In this document: in pieces, positions 47,309-55,697 of the stretch
How positions within the stretch are numbered: the stretch's first letter is position 1
How the letters are laid out: the number at the start of each line of letters is the position of its first letter
Source: an uncultured Opitutales bacterium
GTDB lineage: Bacteria; Verrucomicrobiota; Verrucomicrobiia; Opitutales; Intestinicryptomonadaceae
Reading direction: 5' to 3'
DNA: 64,000 nt
Assembly: GCA_944389885.1 (NCBI GenBank)
Contig: CALXNZ010000002.1
Location: 62,001 to 126,000, forward strand
Notes under the pieces: model-generated
What the model saw: the letters and a program-made list of their open reading frames with translations, nothing else
Told to the model about the DNA's origin: nothing
Databases searched by the model: none
Translations under genes and position numbers: made by a program

Positions 47309-48160
47309 ATGAATTACTTTTTCTCGTTCAATATATTGGCCTCCAACATGGTGGATCATTTTGTGCAGTCAAATTTGGCGGGGCAGGCCATAGTCGTTAT
47401 CCTGTTAATTCTCAGTGTAATTGCATGGGGAGTAATGTTCTGCAAAAATTCCGACCTAAACGCAATAGATCTGGCAAATAAGAAAACGCAAAACATATTA
47501 TCGCGCTCCTCAAGCCTCATGGCGGCAGTTGACGGGAAAGACATCTCTGGCCCGGACGCCGCCCTGCTGAAGTGCGCAGTTTCGGAATGGGGGCGTTCAG
47601 GATATGGACTTGACGATTCCACGGAAAGCCGGGCTCTGCGCATGGGGCATGTAGAAAACGCCTTGCAGAGAACCCTCGCCCGCCAAACCATTATGTGCCA
47701 GTCTAAAATGACATTGCTCGGCACTATAATAAGCGGAGCGCCTTTTTTGGGACTACTTGGCACCGTATGGGGCGTAATGGACTGCTTCGGCTCAATGAGC
47801 GCCCAAGCTTCGGTCACTCTCCAGGATTTGGCTCCGGGCGTTGCGGGAGCTTTGCTGACGACGGTCGCAGGCCTGCTCGTAGCCATACCGTCGGTATTCG
47901 GATACAATTACCTCACTACGCGCACGCGTTCGCTCGTCACCGAGCTCGAGAATTTTGCAAGCCTTGTGGCGGACCGCCTCGAACTTGAGTCGCGGGCGCG
48001 CGATCTCAATACGCGCATAGAGAAGCGCAAAAACGAAATTCCGGCAGCTCCTGTAAAAACACCACAAGCGGAAACGCCATCGGCCGACGCAACAAAAATG
48101 ATAAAATTCTCGCTCGACGACGATGACGACGATCCGCTTACGCGTAAGTTTGACGACTGA
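47309..48160 (+). CDS. exbB: MotA/TolQ/ExbB-family proton channel protein
   Basis: This inner-membrane subunit, with ExbD/TolR, uses the proton motive force to energise TonB or TolA. The first helix is near the N-terminus (GQAIVVILLILSVIAWGVMF). The conserved paired helices follow (TLLGTIISGAPFLGLLGTVW then GVAGALLTTVAGLLVAIPSV), with the family residues Gly-Leu-x-Gly-Thr-Val-x-Gly. The C-terminal tail is charged and ends with a run of six Asp. I start at the ATG at 47309 because TM1 follows. The frame is open back to 47093 (ATG at 47111), and a longer form cannot be excluded. Three genes in a row give the ExbB-ExbD-TonB or TolQ-TolR-TolA motor. Confidence 0.85.
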   Translation: MNYFFSFNILASNMVDHFVQSNLAGQAIVVILLILSVIAWGVMFCKNSDLNAIDLANKKTQNILSRSSSLMAAVDGKDISGPDAALLKCAVSEWGRSGYGLDDSTESRALRMGHVENALQRTLARQTIMCQSKMTLLGTIISGAPFLGLLGTVWGVMDCFGSMSAQASVTLQDLAPGVAGALLTTVAGLLVAIPSVFGYNYLTTRTRSLVTELENFASLVADRLELESRARDLNTRIEKRKNEIPAAPVKTPQAETPSADATKMIKFSLDDDDDDPLTRKFDD

Positions 48161-48196
48161 CAATCAAATACTTAAATTCCGCAACCGCATACAAAG

Positions 48197-48607
48197 ATGA
48201 AACTGCGCCGAACAGAGCAAACCGCTCCCATGACGGAACTAAACGTCACCCCTCTAATGGATTTGGCCTTCTCTCTCCTAATCATTTTTATGATAAGCAC
48301 TCCGTTATTGGAGCAAACCATTCCCGTGCAGCTGCCAAGCCAGCAAAAGAACGCATCAAGCCAACGCCCGGAAGCCCAATTTCAGGTAATCTCCGTGAAT
48401 GCTTCAGGACAGATTTACTGGGGCAAACAGGCCGTAGATCTGCCTGAACTCGAGAGATTGCTTGCGGCCCTCGCCACAATGCCGGATCCGCCGGCAATAA
48501 GTTTTAGAGGCGATAAATCACTGAGATACCAGCAAGTGATAGATGTCATAGACGCAATCAAGCGCCACAATTTAACAAAATTACACCTCGATACGGAAGT
48601 TCATTAG
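48197..48607 (+). CDS. exbD: ExbD/TolR-family transport protein
   Basis: This 136-residue protein is the single-helix partner of the ExbB/TolQ channel. The N-terminal ELNVTPLMDLAFSLLIIFMI carries the essential membrane aspartate in the TPLMDLAF motif. A periplasmic domain follows with VISVNASGQIYWGKQAVDLP. It lies 36 bases after the ExbB-like gene and 6 bases before the TonB-like gene. Confidence 0.93.
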   Translation: MKLRRTEQTAPMTELNVTPLMDLAFSLLIIFMISTPLLEQTIPVQLPSQQKNASSQRPEAQFQVISVNASGQIYWGKQAVDLPELERLLAALATMPDPPAISFRGDKSLRYQQVIDVIDAIKRHNLTKLHLDTEVH

Positions 48608-48613
48608 CCGTCC

Positions 48614-49411
48614 ATGTATTCATCCGGAACAAAGTCTGGCTACTACTATTCCCTAACGCTACACATTTGTTGTGCGCTTGCCCTGTTTGTATTTGGATTT
48701 GTCGCAGAACTTTTCAGAACTCAAGAGGAGCCGCCCGTCGTATTTGAAATAGTCGAGCCCATTCCAGAAGCTCCGTCCAACACATCGGAAGCCCCAAAAG
48801 AACCCGACACCGAAGAGATAATACAACCTCAACTCGATCCCATAAAGCCGCTCGAACTCCCTGAACCGGAGCCGGAACCCGAGCCTGAACCTAAACCGGA
48901 GCCTGTTCCTCAACCTAAGCCTGAACCTAAACCAGAGAAAAAAATAGAGAAACCTCCTGTACCCCAAAAAGTATCGTACGCCGATTTTATAAAACAAAAT
49001 CCTAAAAAAAAGCAGAGACCTAAAACAACTTCTTACAGGAAACAAAAAATCAAGTATGACAAAGTCTCCGCCGATACCGGAAGCCTCGACAATCTCGACG
49101 CCCGCATAACAAGCAATATCGGTAGCAATCGGGCGATGCAAAATGAATTGGGCGCGTATGTTCGATACATACACTCCATGGCGAAAAGGAATTGGGTAAT
49201 ACCCTCCTCAATAGTCGGTGAAGAGCTCACCGTGCGCATAGAATTCAGAGTTGGCGCAAACGGAACCATATCAGGCGTCAGAATTCTAAGCAAAAGCGGA
49301 AACGCGGATTTCGACAACAGCGTCGTAAATCTTTTCAAGGTTTTGAACTTAAATCCTCCACCGGACGGGAAAGCCCACACAATCACTCTAAATTTCCGCT
49401 CTCTTATTTAG
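48614..49411 (+). CDS. tonB: TonB/TolA-family energy transducer
   Basis: This 265-residue protein has one N-terminal membrane helix (LTLHICCALALFVFGFVAEL). A long Pro/Glu/Lys-rich spacer follows with PEPEPEPEPKPEPVPQPKPE near residues 80-110, able to span the periplasm. The C-terminal domain reads WVIPSSIVGEELTVRIEFRV and ISGVRILSKSGNADFDNSVV. That domain resembles the TonB C-terminal and TolA families equally well, so the operon could be ExbBD-TonB (nutrient uptake) or Tol (envelope integrity). No TonB-dependent receptor, TolB or Pal is adjacent. Confidence 0.85.
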   Translation: MYSSGTKSGYYYSLTLHICCALALFVFGFVAELFRTQEEPPVVFEIVEPIPEAPSNTSEAPKEPDTEEIIQPQLDPIKPLELPEPEPEPEPEPKPEPVPQPKPEPKPEKKIEKPPVPQKVSYADFIKQNPKKKQRPKTTSYRKQKIKYDKVSADTGSLDNLDARITSNIGSNRAMQNELGAYVRYIHSMAKRNWVIPSSIVGEELTVRIEFRVGANGTISGVRILSKSGNADFDNSVVNLFKVLNLNPPPDGKAHTITLNFRSLI

Positions 49412-49886
49412 CTCTCTTTAGAAACCTCCAATATTAAATAAAAATCCCAATCTTTATCTAAGACTACATTTTAACATTTTGCATGTTTGCATATTATTAT
49501 TTATACTAATAGCAATTAAATCAATATGTTTACATTCTGGCGCGTTTTGGAATAGCCTTTTTCCCAAAGGCATAATGAGCCTGCCTACCTTCACCGCGCA
49601 CAACTATGCGGCAACTTAAATTTCTCCATAAATTATAAATAAGCCGTCCTAAAATGTGAAAATATTTGACTAAGCCAAAGCTTAGAACAATATCTGATTA
49701 CAGTGCTTTATATACGATATACCCTAATGCAATAAGAACTTCGGCAACAGATAAGCACAAAACCTTCCTTCGCTTTGAACACTATATGCTAAACATGGCA
49801 TCTGATAATTAACTGTCCGCTTTTATTATCGCAAACGCCTATAGCTCCAGCACAAGCAAATTTAGCATTAGACCAAAATATTTAAG
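49412..49886. other. AT-rich intergenic region, no gene seen
   Basis: The 475 bases between the TonB-type gene and a membrane protein hold no credible frame. The only structure noted is a weak hairpin with arms GCCTTT/AAAGGC near 49555-49571, without a T-run. No tRNA-like or riboswitch-like fold was recognised. Confidence 0.4.
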
Positions 49887-50486
49887 ATGAATAAGTACTT
49901 AATTTCCACGCTCATGATAAATTTTACAATATCTATATTGTCAATAATTTCGGCTCCGATTTTGGTATTCAGCTTAAATCTGCCCGAATACGCGCTTACA
50001 GAAGGCGGTTGCCTTGAAATGACACAAGCTTTTGTATTAGTTTGCACGTTCGCAGTATATGTGGCAGCCCTGATGTGCAAAGGCGGCAAGGACGAAAAAA
50101 TGATAACGCTGTTCTTCGCCGCTCTTACATACGCGTTTATCCTGAGGGAAGTGGATTTCGACAAGATGAATCTGCCTAATGTATTGTTATTTATGCTATA
50201 TGGTCATGGCAGAACCGCAACACTTGCCATCGCCTTTGCCATAGCCCTCATCGGAGCTGCGATAAGATTTAAAACCTATCTAAACAGCACATTAAAATTT
50301 TTGTTCTCCACGCGCGGGCTCCTAATTGCCCTATCATGCGCCCTGCTATGGACAGGCTACTTTTTTGAGCGACATGTAGAGGGAGCCATGGGAGAGATTC
50401 TCGAAGAGACAAGCGAGCTCATCGGCTATCTAATGCTCCTGCTCTCCGCAGCCATTACCCTAAAGCGCTCACATTCCCAGCAGTAG
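49887..50486 (+). CDS. Multi-pass membrane protein of unknown function
   Basis: The 199-residue protein has about six hydrophobic helices with short loops (for example FTISILSIISAPILVFSLNL, FVLVCTFAVYVAALMC and LLIALSCALLWTGYFF). Acidic residues sit at loop/helix boundaries (REVDFDKMN and EILEETSELIGY), a pattern that may bind metal or mark an active site. The family is not recognised. No Shine-Dalgarno sequence is evident; the ATG at 49887 is the first in frame. Confidence 0.7.
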   Translation: MNKYLISTLMINFTISILSIISAPILVFSLNLPEYALTEGGCLEMTQAFVLVCTFAVYVAALMCKGGKDEKMITLFFAALTYAFILREVDFDKMNLPNVLLFMLYGHGRTATLAIAFAIALIGAAIRFKTYLNSTLKFLFSTRGLLIALSCALLWTGYFFERHVEGAMGEILEETSELIGYLMLLLSAAITLKRSHSQQ

Positions 50487-50757
50487 CCTTGGATATTTAA
50501 ACAAATTATTTCAGCACTTAATTTAGCATTAATCCATAAAAGCTATTAAACCGCTTGCAGTGGGATTTTCTTTTTTAGCCAGGATAAATTCCCGTTCCCA
50601 TAGTACATGTATAAAAATATACATGGCATTCCGCAATCAACATATGTAGAAGTACATTGTATTCCAGTTTGCTCTAAACAAAAAATAAGTTGAATAGCGC
50701 CCGGTAAAAGTCCTACTTGACAGGCAATATCCTACTCAAGATAAATTTTACACAAAA
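50487..50757. other. Intergenic region with an inverted repeat
   Basis: No gene seen. CATGTATA (50606-50613) and TATACATG (50618-50625) form an inverted repeat with a 4-base loop, resembling a protein-binding site. The flanks are AT-rich. Confidence 0.45.
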
Positions 50758-50787
50758 AAAGAAACCGCAACTATGCGGCTTCTTTTT
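50758..50787 (-). terminator. Terminator of the PEGA lipoprotein gene
   Basis: AAGAAACCGCA pairs with TGCGGCTTCTT (one mismatch) around a 4-base loop. On the minus strand it is followed by a run of T, 32 bases after the gene's stop codon. The T-run at the other end could also let it act on the plus strand. Confidence 0.75.
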
Positions 50788-50818
50788 CAAAAGCTTGCCA
50801 AGAGACAAGTATTATATC

Positions 50819-51295
50819 CTATTTCTTGGAATAGAAATCCGTTATAGTCTTTATAAGATAAGAATGTTCCTGTTGTGATATCTTACCTTCTTTGCGCATT
50901 TGATCGACTTTCAATATATTTGAAGTCATATCGTTGAATGCGTTAAGCCCGGGATATTCCGGAAGGAAAGTTGGCTGCAAACCTGCATCGACCGGAGAAG
51001 GAGAAAGCTCTCTATAATACCCCATATCGACGAGAGGCCCGAATTTTACAAAAGAGTCTTGACGTATTGAAGCCAGACTTACCACCTTGTCTTTATAGCC
51101 TTCTTTAGCTAAACGAAGCTCGTATACGCCATTTTTATCGAGCGTAACGGTCACTGGAGTGCGACCTACCAGCTGGTCATTAACGAAAACATCCGCACCT
51201 TCCGGGGATGAATTTACGGCAACTCTTTCTTGGAATGCCGAATTGCAACCTGTGAGAAGCGCCGCGAGGGCAGTAAGTAGAAATAATTTTTTCAT
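50819..51295 (-). CDS. PEGA-domain lipoprotein
   Basis: The 158-residue protein starts with a lipoprotein signal peptide (MKKLFLLTALAALLTGC, lipobox LLTGC). A PEGA domain follows: AVNSSPEGADVFVNDQLVGR then TPVTVTLDKNGVYELRLAKE and GYK. PEGA domains are found on surface and envelope proteins and may bind polysaccharide or peptidoglycan. A helical C-terminal part (MTSNILKVDQMRKEGKISQQ) ends in Lys residues. The function is unknown. Confidence 0.85.
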   Translation of the reverse strand: MKKLFLLTALAALLTGCNSAFQERVAVNSSPEGADVFVNDQLVGRTPVTVTLDKNGVYELRLAKEGYKDKVVSLASIRQDSFVKFGPLVDMGYYRELSPSPVDAGLQPTFLPEYPGLNAFNDMTSNILKVDQMRKEGKISQQEHSYLIKTITDFYSKK

Positions 51296-51412
51296 ATACT
51301 AAAGTGGTGTCGTATTTCTGAATAATCTGAATGTTCTTTTAGAATTAGTCAAGCCTTTTGATTTAAAAATGAAAAAATCTTTACAAATTTATACGGAATA
51401 CCCAAGTAAACC

Positions 51413-52207
51413 CTAAAATTTGGACAATTCGGCGGAGCGGTCGCGAGCTGCCACAAGAGCATTTTCGACCATCTCACGGAAATTATTTTTAGAAAAAACA
51501 TTTAAAGCCGCCAAAGTCGTTCCTCCGGGGCTTGATACAGCCTTGCATAATTCGTCCGCAGACAGAGACGACTTTGTCAGCAACATCGCCGAGCCCAAAA
51601 GGGTTTTTTCCACGAGTTTTTTTGCTTCATCTCTGGTAAATCCCAATTTTAACGCCCCCTCTATCATCGCCGCCGCGAATTCAAACAAGTATCCAGGGCC
51701 GCTACCCGACAACGCCGTCACCGCGTCAAGTTTTGCTTCCGGAACTTCCATGAATTCCCCTATTGCCGAGAGCACGCTCTCAACTGTTTTTTTATCGGTT
51801 TCAGACAGAGGCTTTTCAGAGGCGTAGCAGGAAATCCCCTGGGATATTTGGGCGGGCATATTCGGCATCACGCGCACTATATTACCTACCCCCTTAAAGC
51901 ACTGGCGCAATCTGGACAAGTTTGTCCCCGCAAGAATTGAAATAAGAAGCGGAAAATTCGCTGAATCTGCAGTTTTTGCGACCTCCGCAAGCTGTTGGGG
52001 CTTGCACGCCAAGACTACCGTCTGCGAATTCCCAAACAATTCAGCATGTGAGGCCGCGAGAGCTATGCCCGTTTGTTCGGACAATTCCCTGCCGGTATTG
52101 TCGTCGCCGCAAACACAGGCTATATTTTCCGCGCCTATTGAATCCAACATTCCCCTTACTATCGCTCCGGCCATTTTACCGGCTCCGACAAAACCGAATT
52201 TTTTCAT
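51413..52207 (-). CDS. proC: Pyrroline-5-carboxylate reductase
   Basis: ProC makes proline by reducing pyrroline-5-carboxylate with NAD(P)H. The nucleotide-binding FGFVGAGKMAGAIVRGML is at the N-terminus. NIVRVMPNMPAQISQGISCY follows, and then the signature ALSGSGPGYLFEFAAAMIEG with SSPGGTTLAALNVF. The length of 264 residues is normal. The stop codon of the upstream esterase gene is one base before its ATG, so the two share a transcript. Confidence 0.95.
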   Translation of the reverse strand: MKKFGFVGAGKMAGAIVRGMLDSIGAENIACVCGDDNTGRELSEQTGIALAASHAELFGNSQTVVLACKPQQLAEVAKTADSANFPLLISILAGTNLSRLRQCFKGVGNIVRVMPNMPAQISQGISCYASEKPLSETDKKTVESVLSAIGEFMEVPEAKLDAVTALSGSGPGYLFEFAAAMIEGALKLGFTRDEAKKLVEKTLLGSAMLLTKSSLSADELCKAVSSPGGTTLAALNVFSKNNFREMVENALVAARDRSAELSKF

Positions 52208-52208
52208 A

Positions 52209-53039
52209 TTATTCGCCTTTAGAATTTTTGGAAAATATTTTTGAAAAATAAAGCAGCTGGTAATCTATGGCATTGTTCCAATAGGCGCCGTCGTGTTTTC
52301 CGGGGCGGGCTATATAGACGTGGGGAATTTTCTTATCCAAGAGCCTATTGTGCAAATCGAGATTCACTTTATAGAAGAAATCTTCCGTTCCGCAATCTAT
52401 ATATATGTTGTAGTCCTTCCCGATTTTCGGAACAAGATTTACGCAAGTATGGGAATCCCATATATCGGGATTTTTTTCATATTCTCCCAAGTCGTCTTTC
52501 AAATTCCAATTCTTGGGGAACGGGCGTATGTCAACTCCGCCGCTTAGTATCCCGGAGGCGCAAAATAAATCCTGGTGGTTTACGCCAAGCCACATCGCTC
52601 CGTGCCCTCCCATGCTGAGGCCGGCCACGGCCCTCATCGATTTTCTGGAATCTGTTCTATACTTGGAATCCACAAATGGAATCAACTCTTTGGTGACATA
52701 TGTTTCGTAGCGTATAGATTTATTTACGGGGCTGTCGTAATACCAGCTGTTGGCTCCGTCGGGGCAGACTATTATCATTCCGAGATCCGAGGCCAATTTT
52801 TCAATATCTTGGCGTATATGAACCCAGCTCATGTGGTTGCCGCCGTGTCCGTGGAGCAAATAGACCACCGGATACCTGCGATCCGAATCCTGCTCGTAAT
52901 AGGTCGGTGTGACAACCACATTCTTTATCGATTTTTTCATCGACGGGCTTGCCACCTCAACGACTTCAATCTTAGCCGACGCAAAATTTAACGCCAACGC
53001 CAATAAAGCAAAAAAAGAAATAAATCTAACAGCTCTCAT
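52209..53039 (-). CDS. Exported esterase D-type alpha/beta hydrolase
   Basis: The 276-residue protein has a signal peptide (MRAVRFISFFALLALALNFA, cleavage after ASA). An alpha/beta-hydrolase domain of the esterase D/acetyl-xylan esterase kind follows. The oxyanion hole is in VVYLLHGHGGNHMSW, the nucleophile is in GLSMGGHGAMWLG, and the catalytic His is in ARPGKHDGAYWNNA. Relatives deacylate plant polysaccharides or cleave feruloyl esters; the substrate is not known. Export fits polymer degradation in the periplasm. Confidence 0.88.
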   Translation of the reverse strand: MRAVRFISFFALLALALNFASAKIEVVEVASPSMKKSIKNVVVTPTYYEQDSDRRYPVVYLLHGHGGNHMSWVHIRQDIEKLASDLGMIIVCPDGANSWYYDSPVNKSIRYETYVTKELIPFVDSKYRTDSRKSMRAVAGLSMGGHGAMWLGVNHQDLFCASGILSGGVDIRPFPKNWNLKDDLGEYEKNPDIWDSHTCVNLVPKIGKDYNIYIDCGTEDFFYKVNLDLHNRLLDKKIPHVYIARPGKHDGAYWNNAIDYQLLYFSKIFSKNSKGE

Positions 53040-53084
53040 AGACCCACATTTGACTACTTTTTACGGGAAAGTCAACAGCGACCT

Positions 53085-53112
53085 AAAAAAAACTCCGCCT
53101 GTCAGCGGAGTT
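53085..53112 (-). terminator. Terminator of thrS
   Basis: AACTCCGC and GCGGAGTT form a perfect 8-bp stem with a 6-base loop. On the minus strand it is followed by eight T. It lies 119 bases beyond the thrS stop codon. Confidence 0.85.
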
Positions 53113-53231
53113 GTCTCAAAGCAAGATTGCAAAGGAGCGCCCCCATACAGGATTGTTTTCTGCTCTGAAAATCTCCCAATAAACGCTCCACGCAACGCTG
53201 AAGGTTGTCCTGCGGTTTTTCAGAATTGGTT

Positions 53232-55061
53232 CTATCTCATAGAATCCGGAAGCGCGCGCTCCGCGGCGTCTCTGGATATGAGCGACACCGCTTCGTCGAG
53301 AGACTTTGCGCCCTCAAACTCCTTGCGTATCCTCGACCTTACGGAAACCGTTCCCGACTCTGCCTCTTTCTTTCCTACAACAAACATATGGGGAATCTTT
53401 TCCGTCTCGGCCCTGCGTATTTTTGCTCCGAGTTTTTCGGCCGTGGCGTCGAGGCTGGCGCGCAAGCCTGCTTTTTTCAATTTTGCGCAAACATCGGCCC
53501 CGTACTGGGCAACGTCGTCTCCGAGAGCGATAACGCGCACTTGTTCCGGAGCCAACCATGTCGGGAAATTCCCGCCGAAGTGCTCTATCAAAACCCCCGT
53601 GAATCTTTCGAGAGATCCGAAGGGCGCCCTATGTATCATTATCGGACGATGCTGGGCGTTGTCGGAACCTATATACACCAAGTCGAAACGTTCCGGAAGG
53701 TTATAGTCAACTTGAACCGTTCCAAGCTGCCACTCGCGGCCTATTACGTCTTTTACAACAAAGTCTATTTTGGGCCCGTAGAAAGCCGCCTCTCCAAGTT
53801 CTTCGGTAAAGGGAACTCCGAGCGATTTTGCGGCTTTGCGGATTGCGGCTTCGCTCTTTTCCCAGTTCTCGTCAGATCCGACGTATTTATCCGACGCAGG
53901 ATCCCTCAAGGAAATGCGAACGCGGTATTCCTTCATTCCGATTGTCGCAAACACGGCCTTAACAAGATCCAGACACCCTTGTATTTCGGCATCGAGTTGT
54001 TCAGGCGTGCAGAATATATGGGCATCGTCCTGGGTGAATCCGCGCACGCGGGTCATGCCGTTGAGCTCTCCCGACTGCTCCCAGCGATAGACGTTGCCAA
54101 ACTCCGCCAGCCTTACAGGCAAATCCCTGTAAGAGTGCGGATCCGATTTATATATCTCCACATGGAAGGGGCAATTCATGGGTTTCAACAGATAACCTTC
54201 CACTTCGCCGGATTCCAATCCCGATTCAAATTCCGCGATGTCGGCATGCCTATCAGAGAGCGAACGCAAAGCGTCCCTCTCTATAATCGGGACAAACTGC
54301 GAATCCTTATAATACGGGAAATGCCCGCTCGTCCTAAAAAGTCCCAATTTTCCTATATTGGGGGTAAACACCTGTTGATAGCCTTGCTCGTTTAGAAGTT
54401 CGAGAATAAAATTCTGCAGGCACTGGCGGACTATCGCCCCTTTCGGCTTCCACAAGATGAGCCCCTGCCCGACCCTGTCAACTATGGTAAACAATCCCAT
54501 TTCTTTGCCGAGCTTGCGGTGGTCCCGCAATTTTGCCTCTTCGATTTGGTTGAGATATTTTTCCAAATCCTCTTTGGACGCGAAAGCCGTGCCGTATATG
54601 CGCTGGAGCTGCTTATTGTTTTCGTCTCCCCTGTGATAGGCGCCCGCAACCGAAAGCAGCTTAAAAGCTTTTATGCGCTTAGAGTAGTCCACATGGGGCC
54701 CGGCGCACAAATCGCAAAATTCTCCATTGCGATAGAATGTTATCTTTTCTCCTTCGGGAATGTCGGCGAGCCTGCCGAGCTTAAACTCCTCCTGCCCGGA
54801 TTCCCTAATGAGTTTTTCAGCCTCGCTGCGAGATAATTCAAAAGTTTCAAACTTCTGGTTTTCGGATATGATTTTCCGCATTTCGGCCTCGATATTTGCC
54901 AGATCCTCGGCGGTAAACTTATGGTCGAGATCAAAGTCGTAATAGAAGCCCGTATCTGTGGCGGGACCTATATCGAGTTTTGCTTCCGGGAAAAGCCTTA
55001 GCACGGCGGTCGCCAAAATGTGCGAGGCGCTGTGCCGTATTTTTTTTAAGTCTTCGTTCAT
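53232..55061 (-). CDS. thrS: Threonine-tRNA ligase without TGS domain
   Basis: This enzyme charges tRNA-Thr. The N-terminal editing domain starts at once: His10 and His14 in RHSASHILATAV and the second pair in CDLCAGPHV. The class II core has motif 2 in RVRGFTQDDAHIF and motif 3 in GSLERFTGVLIEHF. The three zinc ligands are in MNCPFH, QDDAHIF and MIHRAPF, and the anticodon-binding domain ends the protein. At 609 residues it lacks the roughly 60-residue TGS domain found first in most bacterial ThrRS. Confidence 0.95.
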   Translation of the reverse strand: MNEDLKKIRHSASHILATAVLRLFPEAKLDIGPATDTGFYYDFDLDHKFTAEDLANIEAEMRKIISENQKFETFELSRSEAEKLIRESGQEEFKLGRLADIPEGEKITFYRNGEFCDLCAGPHVDYSKRIKAFKLLSVAGAYHRGDENNKQLQRIYGTAFASKEDLEKYLNQIEEAKLRDHRKLGKEMGLFTIVDRVGQGLILWKPKGAIVRQCLQNFILELLNEQGYQQVFTPNIGKLGLFRTSGHFPYYKDSQFVPIIERDALRSLSDRHADIAEFESGLESGEVEGYLLKPMNCPFHVEIYKSDPHSYRDLPVRLAEFGNVYRWEQSGELNGMTRVRGFTQDDAHIFCTPEQLDAEIQGCLDLVKAVFATIGMKEYRVRISLRDPASDKYVGSDENWEKSEAAIRKAAKSLGVPFTEELGEAAFYGPKIDFVVKDVIGREWQLGTVQVDYNLPERFDLVYIGSDNAQHRPIMIHRAPFGSLERFTGVLIEHFGGNFPTWLAPEQVRVIALGDDVAQYGADVCAKLKKAGLRASLDATAEKLGAKIRRAETEKIPHMFVVGKKEAESGTVSVRSRIRKEFEGAKSLDEAVSLISRDAAERALPDSMR

Positions 55062-55164
55062 GTTAAATCCTCCGGCTCCAAATCTTAAAAATTCGGAACT
55101 CTTGCATCTTGCAACTACTCTACAACTTGTAAAGCTTTTACTATATTATTTCAAGAGCTTGTCG

Positions 55165-55686
55165 CTAAAGCTGACCGCCGTTTATTCCCAATCCCATTAT
55201 GAAATCGTTCATAAAGAAGCCGCCGCCTATGTCAAAATCTCCCTGCGACACTTTCTTCATTCCCTTGTGCCCGTAGAAGCGCAACGCCTTGCTGTTGTCC
55301 CTATTTACGTTCAGCTCCATAACGCACGGAGTCGCGCAGACTTTAGATATGTATTCCACTGCCTCGTCGAACATAAACGACCCCAATCCCAATCCTTGAT
55401 ACTCCGGCAAAACGTATATTTTTTGCAGGTGGAATTTAGCCCCGGGCTGCGGTTCTATTTCCGTATAAGCTGCAGGCTCGCCGTCTGCCATACCTATGTG
55501 ATACACCTGCCCGGCTTTCATTTCGGAGGCTATGGCAGACTCCGAATACATCATATCCATCATATAGTCGGTTTGCCCGGGAGATAGTATATCGGCATAG
55601 GTGTGGCGAAACGCTATGTCGGCCATGGAATGTATCAGTGGAATATCGCCGGCATCGGCCAGCCTTATTGAGAATTTCTTTTTCAT
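55165..55686 (-). CDS. GNAT-family N-acetyltransferase
   Basis: This is a 173-residue acetyltransferase of the GNAT superfamily. Acetyl-CoA binding is shown by LQKIYVLPEYQGLGLGSFMF (the Q-x-x-G-x-G/A loop), and LNVNRDNSKALRFYGHKGMK is typical of the following motif. The substrate is unknown. The ATG ending at 55686 (MKKKFSIRLADAGDIPLI) is used because the fold starts there; earlier frame starts overlap the GH20 gene. Confidence 0.85.
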   Translation of the reverse strand: MKKKFSIRLADAGDIPLIHSMADIAFRHTYADILSPGQTDYMMDMMYSESAIASEMKAGQVYHIGMADGEPAAYTEIEPQPGAKFHLQKIYVLPEYQGLGLGSFMFDEAVEYISKVCATPCVMELNVNRDNSKALRFYGHKGMKKVSQGDFDIGGGFFMNDFIMGLGINGGQL

Positions 55687-55697
55687 AAAATATCTTT

